Below, one piece after another: positions 1 through 8,639 of a DNA stretch of 64,000 nucleotides. The stretch's first letter is position 1, and every line of letters begins with the position of its first letter. Below the pieces are notes generated by a model. That model was not told where the DNA came from, ran no database searches, and saw nothing but the letters and a program-made list of their open reading frames with translations. Source of the stretch: Sphingobium estronivorans. Its GTDB lineage: Bacteria > Pseudomonadota > Alphaproteobacteria > Sphingomonadales > Sphingomonadaceae. The DNA lies in assembly GCF_008692605.1 (NCBI RefSeq), contig NZ_LFCT01000018.1:1-64000 (forward strand), given 5' to 3'. Made by a program: the position numbers and the translations under genes.

Positions 1-25
1 GGTTCAAATCCTGCCCCCGCAACCA
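1..25 (+). tRNA. 3' end of initiator tRNA-fMet, or an attachment-site copy of it (partial)
   Basis: The first 25 bases carry a T-loop TTCAAAT (3-9), T-stem 3' strand CCTGC (10-14), acceptor 3' strand CCCCGCA (15-21), discriminator A and an encoded CCA (23-25). The ending CCCCGCAACCA is that of bacterial initiator tRNA, whose acceptor stem keeps an unpaired C1-A72. The rest of the gene would lie left of the window. The minus-strand recombinase frame runs through these bases, so they could be a real tRNA gene end or only an att-site duplicate left by integration. Confidence 0.75.
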
Positions 26-1661
26 TCAATAATTGCGATTGTCGTCCAGACTTCGCCGACCGGTTGAAGCCCGCCCCAGAGGTGGGTTTTTTGCGTTCCA
101 CCGCAATCGACAATATGCCGGCCAGATCACCGCGGACGTCGATTTTCAACTCACCCTCCTCCGGGGTCAATATGATGGCCTCGATCAGCGAGCGAATGAC
201 TTCCGCAGCCTCCAGCCGGTTAGCCTCGCAATCTTCCCGTAACGCTACATAAAGGTCATCGAGCTGCGCGCGATAGTGATAGGCCATGTTCGGATGCAGC
301 AGCGGGGGCGGCTCGTCGGCGATGGCCAGCGTCTGTTCTAACTCCTTCTTGCGGCCTTCCATGACCACCATCCTGGCATTGATCTTGTCGGCAGCGCCGC
401 CTTTGAGGATAAGGTTCACCAGCATGTCGAGATCCCGATCGATCTTCTTGATCTCCGCCTTGGCAGCCTCGATCGAGGATTGCCCTTCCATGCGCAGGCG
501 GTTCATCTCGCGCGTGAACTCGTCGCAAAATTCCTTGAACGACGATGGATCCATCAGGTGATGGCGCAATGCGTGGAGAACTCGTTCTTCCAGGCGGTCT
601 CGTCGGATGTTCGTTCGGTTGTTGCACGTCCCCTTGTTGCGCGCGGTCGCACATCCGAGCAGCGTGGCTGAGATCATCGTGTACCGCGCGCCGCAGTGCC
701 CACATTTGACCAAGCCGGCGAGAAGGGAGCGCTGTCGCCTGGTTTTATGAAGCTGGTCTCCAAGGTTCCGCTTCGCAACCCCATTGAAGCGCAATGAATC
801 CTGCCGATCTTTCACCGTCCGCCAGAGAGCGTCATCGACGATCCGCAGCTCAGGGACATCCTGCGTGATCCATTCGGACTCAGGATTGAGCCGCGACTGC
901 CTTTTCCCTGTGTCGGGGTTCTTGATATAGGTGAGTCGGTTCCAGATCAGCTTGCCGACATATATCTCATTGTTGAGGATGCCGGTTCCGCGCTTGGGAT
1001 TGCCGGTGATGGTGCTGAAGCCCCAGTCCCCGCCAGTAGGCGCGGCTATCCCTTCCCTGTTGAGTTCGGCCGCGATCCGCTGGCCGGATTTACCGGCGGC
1101 ATAGTCGCGGAATATACGTCGAATGATATCGGCTTCGACCTCGTTGATCGCTCGCTCACCGCGGATCAGTTCGCCATTGCCATCCAGCTTGCGCAAGACA
1201 TCATAGCCAAAGGCGTTGCCGCCACCCGATTTGCCCTGCTCGACCCGTCCCCGCAGACCGCGGCGTGTCTTGTCGGCTAGATCCTTCAGGAACAGGGCGT
1301 TCATCGTCCCCTTCAGGCCGACATGAAGATGGTTGAGTTCACCCTCCGACAGGGTGACGATCTTCACCCCCGCATAGACCATCCGCTTGAACAGTCCTGC
1401 AATGTCTTCCTGATCGCGGGAAAGGCGATCCATGGCTTCGGCCATCAGGATCTGAAATCGGCCGCTATGAGCGTCCGAGATCAATCTCTGGATAGCTGGC
1501 CTTAAGATGAGGGAGGCACCTGAAATCGCGTGATCGCTATATTCCTCGACCACCTGCCAGCCCTGCTTCTCGGCGTGCAGGCGGCAAACGCGGAATTGAT
1601 CCTCAATCGAGGCGTCCCTCTGGTTATCCGAGGAATAGCGGGCATAAACTGCGACCTTCAC
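1..1661 (-). CDS. Large serine recombinase (site-specific integrase), C-terminus runs off the window
   Basis: Site-specific DNA recombinase of the resolvase/invertase superfamily, large-serine type. Starting at GTG 1661, preceded by a perfect AGGAGG (1669-1674) at 7 nt, it reads VKVAVYARYSSDNQ, with the catalytic Ser at about residue 10 in the Y-x-R-x-S motif. It continues for 553 codons without a stop to base 3. Domains in order are the N-terminal catalytic resolvase domain (1 to about 150), a recombinase domain (about 165-290), a zinc ribbon starting KCGHCG (about 317-350) and a charged coiled coil (about 390-450). The last residues, VAGAGFEP, are encoded by the complement of the tRNA-fMet 3' end. 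Many tRNA-site integrases end this way. A 59 aa gene sits immediately upstream in the same direction. Substrate att sites are inferred, not seen as a pair. Confidence 0.93.
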   Translation of the reverse strand, partial: MKVAVYARYSSDNQRDASIEDQFRVCRLHAEKQGWQVVEEYSDHAISGASLILRPAIQRLISDAHSGRFQILMAEAMDRLSRDQEDIAGLFKRMVYAGVKIVTLSEGELNHLHVGLKGTMNALFLKDLADKTRRGLRGRVEQGKSGGGNAFGYDVLRKLDGNGELIRGERAINEVEADIIRRIFRDYAAGKSGQRIAAELNREGIAAPTGGDWGFSTITGNPKRGTGILNNEIYVGKLIWNRLTYIKNPDTGKRQSRLNPESEWITQDVPELRIVDDALWRTVKDRQDSLRFNGVAKRNLGDQLHKTRRQRSLLAGLVKCGHCGARYTMISATLLGCATARNKGTCNNRTNIRRDRLEERVLHALRHHLMDPSSFKEFCDEFTREMNRLRMEGQSSIEAAKAEIKKIDRDLDMLVNLILKGGAADKINARMVVMEGRKKELEQTLAIADEPPPLLHPNMAYHYRAQLDDLYVALREDCEANRLEAAEVIRSLIEAIILTPEEGELKIDVRGDLAGILSIAVERKKPTSGAGFNRSAKSGRQSQLLMVAGAGFE

Positions 1662-1677
1662 CAGGCGACCTCCTGCG

Positions 1678-1857
1678 TCAGGAGCGGGGCGTGCTGCGCT
1701 CCTCCAACATTTCGCGATAGGCCTTTCGCGCGGCACGACGCGCGAGCAAACGAACCAAGGCAACAAGGCGTTTATCGCGAGCCGCATCCAGGACAGTCAG
1801 ATCAAGCACGGCCTCATCGGCCGAGCGTGACTGCCTGGGATGCTTGCACCTGCGCAT
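1678..1857 (-). CDS. Small hypothetical protein upstream of the recombinase
   Basis: A 59 aa basic, Arg/Ala-rich helical protein (MRRCKHPRQSRSADEAVLDL at its N-terminus, LVRLLARRAARKAYREMLEE near its C-terminus). The start at 1857 is chosen because AGAGGTG lies 3 nt before the ATG. An upstream in-frame ATG at 1941 has no comparable site and would add a Cys-rich extension that does not look like protein. The gene ends 16 nt before the recombinase GTG, so the two are probably co-transcribed. Similar small ORFs accompany serine recombinases in sphingomonads (from memory). Its role, perhaps a recombination accessory or excision factor, is unknown. Confidence 0.65.
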   Translation of the reverse strand: MRRCKHPRQSRSADEAVLDLTVLDAARDKRLVALVRLLARRAARKAYREMLEERSTPRS

Positions 1858-2244
1858 GTTCACCTCTTCTGGCCCGCAGCGCAAGGGGCATATTCGCTGC
1901 ATCCGGGAGCTGATATTTCGCGAACAGCGAGGGCATGTCACCCGTTCAGATCGGAGCAGATCGGCCTGCTTCGGTTCAAATCGGCGTCTTGGCTATCCTG
2001 CGACGGCCCGAATGGTCGCCCAGCCTTGGCTCCGACCCGCTCGTCTTGGAATGCCGCCGTCGACCCTTCTTTGCCGTTCCGGGGCCAATTTTCGATCTCC
2101 AGGTCCGGAAGGGCAGCTATTCGAACTTCACACCCAAATTGGCCGATTCCAGAATGGCGGGTCGGCAACGGGAGACTCGGCAGAGCTGCCAATCCCATCG
2201 CGAGGAACCTGCCGCGCCCTGTTCGACCATTTGGGGATAGACTT
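1858..2244. other. Region without a supported gene
   Basis: About 390 bases between two minus-strand small genes. Open frames on both strands are short, mutually overlapping and of unlikely composition. I see no tRNA, terminator or repeat. It may be a decayed gene of the integrated element. Confidence 0.4.
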
Positions 2245-2532
2245 TCAGTCTTCCGCCAGCATGACGTCGATCATGGCCTGCCAAACATGTTTTGCCGTCG
2301 CACGGGGGTCGGTACTCTCCTCGTAGATGGCCGCGTCTATCATCTGCTGAGAGGGTTCTCGCAAGGAGGTGACGACGGATCGGACCAGCTCTGTAGCGCT
2401 CAAATGAAAGTCGCCTTCAGGATCATAGAACGCCAGACGGGTTGCGGATTGCCTTTGAACCTCTGCGACGAGGGCATTGGCGGCTTGTTCGATCGGAGGT
2501 AGAGCCATAAAGGCTATAACGCCGCTCAGCAT
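2245..2532 (-). CDS. Hypothetical protein, 95 aa
   Basis: Unrecognised acidic, helical protein. Residues from about 9 onward (MALPPIEQAANALVAEVQRQ) have a natural amphipathic composition, and the C-terminus is acidic (MIDVMLAED). There is no membrane segment, signal peptide or metal motif. Two starts are possible, ATG 2532 and ATG 2508; neither has a strong Shine-Dalgarno, and the shorter (87 aa) looks more protein-like. The gene is oriented toward the recombinase and separated from its downstream small gene by an empty stretch of about 390 nt. Confidence 0.55.
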   Translation of the reverse strand: MLSGVIAFMALPPIEQAANALVAEVQRQSATRLAFYDPEGDFHLSATELVRSVVTSLREPSQQMIDAAIYEESTDPRATAKHVWQAMIDVMLAED

Positions 2533-2817
2533 CTATCGTTCATATGCCGCGAAGAACCGATGTGACCGTTAGGCAACCGAGTCCATGTGTTGAACACGCT
2601 GCATTCGCGGCCTCGATCGCACTGCTCGCCGGGAGCGAGAGCCAATCACACTTCCGCACAAGAGGAGAGCGACATGTTCCCCCTTTCTACGGAACAGTCA
2701 GACGGTTGAACGATTTAATGGCCCATTTCTCCTGCATCTCCGGAGGACGAGTCCGTTAGGTTCCTGATGCACTATGTGATATACTGCTGTATCCCAGTTC
2801 TGATTTCCAAACATGCT
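2533..2817. other. Intergenic region upstream of the leader-A gene
   Basis: No convincing gene. A 15-nt string AGGAGAGCGACATGT (around 2661-2675) recurs at the ribosome-binding site of the next gene (2851-2865). Here it is followed by only an 11-codon frame, so it may be a relic of a duplicated leader or start region. Confidence 0.35.
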
Positions 2818-2861
2818 GTGACTGAGAGAGACTTATGCTCCCGTTTGGCAAGGAGAGCGAC
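2818..2861 (+). promoter_or_regulatory. Conserved 5' leader element, copy A
   Basis: One of four copies of the pattern GACTGAGAGACC - GCTCCCG - GCAAG - GGAG - ATG. In this copy GCTCC (2837-2841) faces AAGGAG (2850-2855), which is 6 nt before ATG 2862. Part of the leader could therefore fold back on the ribosome-binding site. The stem here is weaker (4 bp with a bulge) than in copies B and D. Confidence 0.6.
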
Positions 2862-3167
2862 ATGTCCATCTCAATATATTCTCCCTCTTCATCATTGCGA
2901 GAACGTGGTTTGCACGCCAACGTCGAGCGTCAGGGGCTCGCCCTGGGCGCGGCACGGGAACGGACACGTCGCGCGGCATCCCTTTCGCGGGAGCGTGAAC
3001 GGCGACTGGAGACTGCGATCGATGATTGGGAAAACGAAGGTGGCGCAGTCGCCGGAGTCCACCCGGCATCAAGGCCCAACCTTCTACGAAAGCTCAGCAT
3101 TCCTGTTCTGACACCCGATTCTGGCGCCGAGCGGACTAGCCACGGGATGTCGCCGGCTCATCGTTAG
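2862..3167 (+). CDS. Hypothetical protein, 101 aa, with leader element A
   Basis: Unrecognised soluble protein (MSISIYSPSSSLRERGLHAN...). Its middle is a charged Arg/Glu-rich helix (residues about 22-50) ending in DDWENEGGA. The C-terminal 45 residues are low in predicted order and may be a read-through extension. The start at 2862 is supported by AAGGAG at 6 nt. An in-frame ATG at 2835 lies inside the conserved leader and is rejected. The stop overlaps the convergent spermidine synthase-like gene by 4 nt. The shared leader suggests co-regulation with the genes at 5817, 8211 and 9885. Confidence 0.6.
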   Translation: MSISIYSPSSSLRERGLHANVERQGLALGAARERTRRAASLSRERERRLETAIDDWENEGGAVAGVHPASRPNLLRKLSIPVLTPDSGAERTSHGMSPAHR

Positions 3168-3880
3168 CCGCCGACTTCAATCACCTTGGATGCAAGCCAG
3201 ATCGTGTGAATTACATGTTCCTCGCCGGCCAGCGCAGGGATGCTCACCTCTTCCACATCGAAACCGGCTTTCTCCAGGCGATCGACAAAGTGATCATCCG
3301 TGTAGGCCGACCATATGGCGAGAATGCCACCGGCCCTCAGCGCGTCACGCGCCGAACGCAATCCCCAGTCGCAGTAAAGCCGTTCGTTGGGAAGGTGGAT
3401 CATCCCGTCAGGACCATTATCGACGTCCAGAAGAATGGCGTCGAATGCGGCCTCCTGCCTGACGATCACATCATGGACATCGGCCATCTCAAGCGACAGG
3501 CGGGAATCGACGAGATGGTCCTGAAACAGATGCGCCAGCGGCCCCTTTGCCCATTTGACGATCTCAGGCACAAGTTCGGCGACGACGACCTCAGCAGCCG
3601 GTGAAAGCGAGGAGAGCGCCGCCCCCAGCGTGAAGCCCATGCCCAGCCCGCCGATGAGGATGCGGGCGTCCCTTTTAGACAGCCGTTCGCATACCAGTGT
3701 CGCCAGCGCTTCTTCCGAATGGCGAACCTGATTGCCCATCAGCTCGTCTTCGCCGAACCGGATCGAATAATCGTCTCCTCGACGCCACAGGAGCAATTCA
3801 CCTCCGTCGGGAAGTTGTGCGGTGTCAAGCAGCTCTACCGGGATTGCCGTCCGGTCATCCTGTGGTGCCAACATGGTCAT
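3164..3880 (-). CDS. Spermidine synthase-like class I methyltransferase-fold protein
   Basis: A 238 aa protein with the Rossmann-like fold of spermine/spermidine synthases. The nucleotide-binding glycine motif GGLGMGFTLG is at residues 77-86, followed by an acidic strand end (VVVAELVPEI), and DAILLDVDNGPDG forms the second acidic motif. It is shorter than classical SpeE (about 280-300 aa) and begins with a beta-rich N-terminus. Aminopropyltransferase activity is possible, but these stand-alone relatives are often of unknown substrate. It lies 6 nt downstream of the 73 aa gene at 4108, so the two are probably co-transcribed. The fold assignment is good; the substrate is unassigned. Confidence 0.8.
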   Translation of the reverse strand: MTMLAPQDDRTAIPVELLDTAQLPDGGELLLWRRGDDYSIRFGEDELMGNQVRHSEEALATLVCERLSKRDARILIGGLGMGFTLGAALSSLSPAAEVVVAELVPEIVKWAKGPLAHLFQDHLVDSRLSLEMADVHDVIVRQEAAFDAILLDVDNGPDGMIHLPNERLYCDWGLRSARDALRAGGILAIWSAYTDDHFVDRLEKAGFDVEEVSIPALAGEEHVIHTIWLASKVIEVGG

Positions 3881-3886
3881 TCCGCG

Positions 3887-4108
3887 TTACGACCGCGACT
3901 TCGTCTGATCATATTGGCCAGGTTCGGCCTTGAACACGTTGCGCGCAAAGGTACGGACCGCGGCCGCGGATTTGAAGGTCTCCTCCTGCATATGCGATGT
4001 GACCAGCGGATAGCCCTGGGAATTGTAGCGGGTCTCGCGCACTGTGAGCCGGAAATTCCCATCATCATCTTTGGAGATTAGATAGGGACGGATTGCTTCT
4101 CGGCTCAT
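3887..4108 (-). CDS. Hypothetical protein, 73 aa
   Basis: Small soluble protein (MSREAIRPYLISKDDDGNFR...). It has an N-terminal beta region (FRLTVRETRYNSQGYPLVTS) and a C-terminal helix (SAAAVRTFARNVFKAEPGQY). The start has GAGGA 6 nt upstream. It is separated by only 6 nt from the downstream spermidine synthase-like gene. I do not recognise a named family. Composition and spacing support a real gene, perhaps part of the stress-associated small-protein set of this region. Confidence 0.7.
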   Translation of the reverse strand: MSREAIRPYLISKDDDGNFRLTVRETRYNSQGYPLVTSHMQEETFKSAAAVRTFARNVFKAEPGQYDQTKSRS

Positions 4109-4166
4109 GGAGATTCCTCACTGTAACTTGGATGATCGCAGGGCGAATACTCTGCCGGGGATGAAG

Positions 4167-4310
4167 TCAGCCCACCATCGCTATGACAACGCGCTTCAAT
4201 TCACTGCTCGACAGGGTCGTCGGGCGGCCGAGGGCAGGAAGGCGCGCCTCCAGCCTGCGCAAGGAGGAGGAGCGGGTTGCGCGTTTATCGGGTTTGGAAA
4301 ATATATTCAT
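4167..4310 (-). CDS. Small hypothetical protein, 47 aa
   Basis: A 47 aa basic peptide (MNIFSKPDKRATRSSSLRRL...) ending in TLSSSELKRVVIAMVG. That C-terminal helix resembles small sphingomonad proteins ending in SAELRRIVAAMV (from memory). ATG 4310 is chosen because AGGA lies 7 nt upstream; a longer in-frame reading from 4466 overlaps the neighbouring gene and has poor composition. No function is known. Confidence 0.5.
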   Translation of the reverse strand: MNIFSKPDKRATRSSSLRRLEARLPALGRPTTLSSSELKRVVIAMVG

Positions 4311-4462
4311 AGATGGTCCTCGCGGCGTGGGCCGCATTTTCATATCAGTTCCTCGCTGCACGGCGCGGCCTTTGATCAGGCGCTCGCAACGATGGCGGCG
4401 ACGGACATGGGGTTGTATCTGCAAGGATGCCGCACCAGCCAAAAGGCTTTGCAGCATCTCGT

Positions 4463-4798
4463 TCAAGACGATAGCCGGTTCTTGCGGGCGAGATATCGCG
4501 CATCGCGGGCTGACTTGCGTTCAGCCTCACTGAGTTCGGGCTTTTGCTTGGCCGCCTTCGCCGCGGCCATTTCATTGGCCTGCGCACGTTTGGCGGCTTT
4601 TTGCTCTTTCGCCACGAGCAGGGCCGCCTGGCGCTTTTGCCGCGCCGCAGCTTCCTTTGCCAGACGGCGTTCTGCTTGGTCGGGGGTAACGGCCCGAACT
4701 ACGGGCACTTTCGTCCGCAGTCGCTCGAGAACCTCTGTCCGGGCGCTCACCGCAGCGGCTATGCGCTCCTGGAAATGCGGTTCCTTATATCTTTTCAT
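4463..4798 (-). CDS. DUF6481 family protein
   Basis: A 111 aa, strongly charged, Ala/Lys/Glu/Arg-rich protein. The N-terminus MKRYKEPHFQER and C-terminus ARDARYLARKNRLSS are the hallmarks of the small sphingomonad DUF6481 family. Residues about 40-95 should form one long helix or coiled coil. It follows the cold-shock gene on the same strand, with a GC-rich UUCG-type hairpin (4833-4850) between them. Function is unknown. The helix suggests nucleic-acid or protein scaffolding, but that is inference. Confidence 0.8.
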   Translation of the reverse strand: MKRYKEPHFQERIAAAVSARTEVLERLRTKVPVVRAVTPDQAERRLAKEAAARQKRQAALLVAKEQKAAKRAQANEMAAAKAAKQKPELSEAERKSARDARYLARKNRLSS

Positions 4799-4832
4799 TA
4801 AGAGGAAAATCCTGTTTCAAATTCGCTCGAGG

Positions 4833-4850
4833 GGGCGGCCGAAGCCGCCC
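4833..4850 (-). terminator. GC-rich tetraloop hairpin after the cold-shock gene
   Basis: On the minus strand GGGCGGC-TTCG-GCCGCCC forms a perfect 7-bp stem with a UUCG loop just after the csp stop. No T-run follows, so it may be an mRNA 3'-stabilising or attenuating hairpin rather than a full terminator. Confidence 0.6.
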
Positions 4851-4858
4851 GACCTCCT

Positions 4859-5065
4859 TCAGGCCGGCTGAAGGTTGGTTGCCGATGCCTTGCCGCGCTG
4901 ATCCGTTTCCAGCGTGTAGGACACGCGCTGTTCCTTCTCGAGCGTGCGCATGCCCGCGCGTTCAACCGCGCTTATGTGCACGAAGGCGTCGCCGCCGCCG
5001 CTTTCCGGCGCGATGAAGCCATAGCCTTTGTCGGCATTGAAGAATTTGACTGTTCCGATGATCAT
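4859..5065 (-). CDS. Cold-shock protein (CspA family)
   Basis: A single cold-shock (OB-fold) domain of 68 aa that binds single-stranded RNA/DNA as an RNA chaperone. RNP1 is KGYGFIAP (residues 13-20) and the RNP2 position is occupied by AFVHIS (residues 27-32), with VKFFNADKGYG at the N-terminus. The ribosome-binding site is AAGGAG 6-7 nt before ATG 5065; the overlapping GGAGCTCC is self-complementary and could mask it. Two-domain CspD-like proteins are common in alphaproteobacteria; this is the single-domain type. It sits among other stress-type genes. Confidence 0.95.
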   Translation of the reverse strand: MIIGTVKFFNADKGYGFIAPESGGGDAFVHISAVERAGMRTLEKEQRVSYTLETDQRGKASATNLQPA

Positions 5066-5346
5066 ATTGGAGCTCCTTGTCCAAGTTTCATGGGCGCCAG
5101 CGACAATGCGGGCATCCCGGCTTCAAGAGGCAAATGTGGGACAAGGGAGAGCCGAAGCGGCCCGATATCCGTCGAAGCGCGACGTTCAGCGAAGCGTTGA
5201 TAGCACAAAACGACGGAAATGCAAAACGAGGACCCAAACCGATCGAGCGACCGCTTTTTCATCTGCCGGGAACTCCGTCCTGAGTTCTCGTCAATTTCAT
5301 TATTGTGATCGCACCCGCGGCATGATCGGATGCCGCAGCCCGCTGC

Positions 5347-5502
5347 TCACTTCGAGCGCGCCGCCTCATCGCGCCTGGCTTGAGCAAGCGCATCGTCCAA
5401 GGTCGAATATCGCCAGTCACGATAATGGTAGCGATATGCCGGTACCTTTATGATGCCATAACGAGCCATGAGTTCCGTTTCGTCTGCCGGGACATCTGTC
5501 AT
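5347..5502 (-). CDS. Small hypothetical protein, 51 aa
   Basis: A 51 aa protein starting MTDVPADETELMARYGIIKV, followed by an aromatic-rich beta segment (PAYRYHYRDWRYSTLDDAL) and a charged helical tail ending ARSK. The pattern LMARYGI-x-x-VP recalls a group of small alphaproteobacterial proteins of unknown function (from memory). The start is ATG 5502, with GGA about 6 nt upstream. An internal ATG at residue 12 is an alternative. It lies 40 nt downstream of the antitoxin-domain gene on the same strand. Confidence 0.6.
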   Translation of the reverse strand: MTDVPADETELMARYGIIKVPAYRYHYRDWRYSTLDDALAQARRDEAARSK

Positions 5503-5541
5503 CTTCTGTCCAATCCTGGTGAGCATGGGTGGCGAGCAAGA

Positions 5542-5820
5542 TTACTGCCGACCGCCGGCTGCGGGTCGGGCAAGCAGCTGGACCGCATTTTCCACCCTTG
5601 AATACCCCTCTGGATCGGCGATCGCCAAATCGAGGGGCCGGGCGCCCAACGAGGCATTGTGGGTGTTTAGAAAGCGGATTGCTTCCTCCTGCCCCAGAAG
5701 GACGAATGCAAGATGGGTGATCAACCCCTGCCGCCTCGCCTGGTCAGCAGAAATCCGCAGATCGCGGCTAATGAACGCTCGCCTTCGCGGGCGAGCCGGT
5801 GTGATCGCGTCCACGGTCAT
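5542..5820 (-). CDS. ParS/Xre/MbcA-type toxin-binding domain protein (orphan antitoxin-like)
   Basis: A 92 aa protein. Its C-terminal half (about residues 35-85) matches the DUF2384 toxin-binding pattern: LGQEEAIRFLNTHNASLGAR followed by PLDLA, EGY and VE. In RES/Xre toxin-antitoxin systems this domain neutralises the NAD-degrading RES toxin. No RES toxin gene is adjacent, and no clear N-terminal Xre HTH is visible, so it is an orphan or has another partner. ATG 5820 overlaps the stop of the upstream 72 aa gene (ATGA), indicating translational coupling. A longer start at 5874 would lie inside that gene. Confidence 0.7.
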   Translation of the reverse strand: MTVDAITPARPRRRAFISRDLRISADQARRQGLITHLAFVLLGQEEAIRFLNTHNASLGARPLDLAIADPEGYSRVENAVQLLARPAAGGRQ

Positions 5821-6035
5821 GCCGACCCAACCAAGTGCGCGGCTAGGCGAGGCTGATCGATCCACGGCAGCCAACCCACCGACGCACCTGCGTTTTTCGA
5901 GGAAAGCAAGTCGAAGATCTGACCGCCGACAATGCCCGCTGCGGACAGATGCTTGCGGCGTGCCGGCTCACTGATCGCGTCGGCGGCGTTCATGAGCAAA
6001 ATCTGATGCTCGAAATAAAGCTGATTGAGATCCAT
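5817..6035 (-). CDS. Hypothetical protein, 72 aa, with leader element D
   Basis: A 72 aa protein (MDLNQLYFEHQILLMNAADA...) with an N-terminal amphipathic helix and a C-terminus ending AAHLVGSA. The opening MDLNQLYF-(D/E)-HQ recurs in small sphingomonad proteins (from memory). The start at 6035 is set by GGGAG at 6 nt, which is part of conserved leader element D; the upstream ATG at 6080 lies inside that element and is rejected. It overlaps the downstream antitoxin-domain gene by 4 nt, so the pair forms one translational unit under the leader. Confidence 0.7.
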   Translation of the reverse strand: MDLNQLYFEHQILLMNAADAISEPARRKHLSAAGIVGGQIFDLLSSKNAGASVGWLPWIDQPRLAAHLVGSA

Positions 6036-6082
6036 GTGTAACTCCCTTGGTAAGCGGGAGCGCGATGGTCTCTCAGTCAAGA
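6036..6082 (-). promoter_or_regulatory. Conserved 5' leader element, copy D
   Basis: On the minus strand the leader reads GACTGAGAGACC, then GCTCCCGCTTACCAAGGGAG, then ATG 6035. CTCCC (complement of 6056-6060) can pair perfectly with the Shine-Dalgarno GGGAG (complement of 6042-6046) around a 9-nt loop, masking the ribosome-binding site. It is nearly identical to copy C over the first 34 nt, although the downstream genes are unrelated. Confidence 0.7.
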
Positions 6083-6427
6083 GCGCCTACATTGCTATGC
6101 ACTTGATGACTTCCATATAGGCTTAATCGACAATCATACAACATTGCCGTGTCCCCGAAAATTCGAGAGAAAAATATCCTCACCTGACATTCCACCTGCG
6201 ACACGACATTTTTGCTCATGGCTTGTGATGGATTCACCCGTTTTAAGGGATCGCTGATCGACACCGACATATTGCGTCCAGCTTGTCTTTGGCTGCCGCA
6301 GGGCGCATATCAGGTTCATCGGCGGTCCGCCTTCAGGCCTGCCAGTTCGCAATTTGGCAGCGCTGGCTTCCGCTTGTGAAAGCGACATTCCGTCGCGGAC
6401 CAGCGCCAGGAAAGTCGGACCCAAATC
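6083..6427. promoter_or_regulatory. Divergent region between the leader-D genes and groEL
   Basis: About 345 bases with no supported gene and no groES. It must hold the promoters for both directions. I could not find a CIRCE inverted repeat (TTAGCACTC-N9-GAGTGCTAA). CTTGTGAAAG near 6373 resembles a sigma-32 -35 box, but no convincing -10 partner was found. Confidence 0.4.
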
Positions 6428-8053
<1,626 letters not shown>

Positions 8054-8164
8054 GGGACCTCTCAAGCCCATGCTCACCGTTCACCATGGCTGACGAATTG
8101 ATGCGTGTGCTCGGGCGTTTCGTGTTACAATCCTTCATCACCCCGATCATGCCGCAGGCATGTT

Positions 8165-8210
8165 GTGACAGAGAGACCGTCGTGCTCCCGCCTGCAACCG
8201 GGAGCAGCTT
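8165..8210 (+). promoter_or_regulatory. Conserved 5' leader element, copy B
   Basis: GTGACAGAGAGACC, then GCTCCCG (8184-8190), an 8-nt loop and CGGGAGC (8199-8205). This is a perfect 7-bp stem that buries the Shine-Dalgarno GGAG 6 nt before ATG 8211. It is the strongest hairpin of the four copies. The loop and stem differ from the other copies while pairing is kept. Confidence 0.72.
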
Positions 8211-8261
8211 ATGCCTGACGATCTGACCCGAATCCGCCCCACCGGGGCGAAGCCGTCATGA
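8211..8261 (+). CDS. 16-aa leader peptide / upstream ORF
   Basis: ATG 8211 directly after leader element B opens the frame MPDDLTRIRPTGAKPS, then stops with TGA overlapping ATG 8258 of the next gene (ATGA). It contains no run of regulatory codons, so it is more likely a coupling uORF than a classical attenuator. Translation of the 124 aa gene would depend on ribosomes that entered through the hairpin-controlled site. Confidence 0.5.
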   Translation: MPDDLTRIRPTGAKPS

Positions 8262-8632
8262 GCATTCGCTCGAGGCGGAGACCTGTGACATTTTCGGCCC
8301 CCTTCCGCCTGTCGGGTTTCGAGGAGCCTCTGTCTGCGGGCACCTATGTGGTCGAAACGGACGAAGAAGCTCTGGAAGGTCAAGCCCATGCAGGCTTCCG
8401 TCGGCTTGCGACGACCATACGTATCCGAACAGGCGCGACCATCGAACATCACCAGATCGATCCTGGGGAACTTGAGGCCGCGTTGCAGCGAGATAGGGTC
8501 GCGGCCCGGGACGAGCCCGGTCGAGTTGAACAGCCAGCTGAGCCGTCCGGGCGCTCCGATGGTCCCCCGCCAACAGATTGGCGTTGGGTGCCTTTGTGGG
8601 TCCGTAACACGCCCTCCCCCCGCCGTCGCTAG
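8258..8632 (+). CDS. Hypothetical protein, 124 aa
   Basis: A 124 aa protein whose first half is a conserved-looking beta domain. VTFSAPFRLSGFEEPLSAGT (residues 10-29) is followed by YVVETDEEAL and a second strand, RLATTIRIRT. Small sphingomonad proteins with the pattern PFRLPG-x-D then G-Y-x-V-x-TDEE are familiar but unnamed. The C-terminal third is Pro/Arg-rich and probably disordered. It is the first full-length gene of a run (8258-9154) of short genes in the same direction, translationally coupled to the 16-codon uORF. Confidence 0.7.
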   Translation: MSIRSRRRPVTFSAPFRLSGFEEPLSAGTYVVETDEEALEGQAHAGFRRLATTIRIRTGATIEHHQIDPGELEAALQRDRVAARDEPGRVEQPAEPSGRSDGPPPTDWRWVPLWVRNTPSPRRR

Positions 8633-8639
8633 ACCAGCC

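Noticed and set aside
2835..2861. ATG 2835 as the start of the 101 aa protein
   Set aside because: It lies inside the conserved leader element and lacks a ribosome-binding site; ATG 2862 has AAGGAG at 6 nt.
6073..6270. 65-codon minus-strand frame upstream of the leader-D gene
   Set aside because: No ribosome-binding site, unnatural composition, and it overlaps the conserved leader element.
6083..6427. A groES gene or CIRCE element upstream of groEL
   Set aside because: No frame resembles the 10 kDa chaperonin and no 9-N-9 inverted repeat of the CIRCE type was found.
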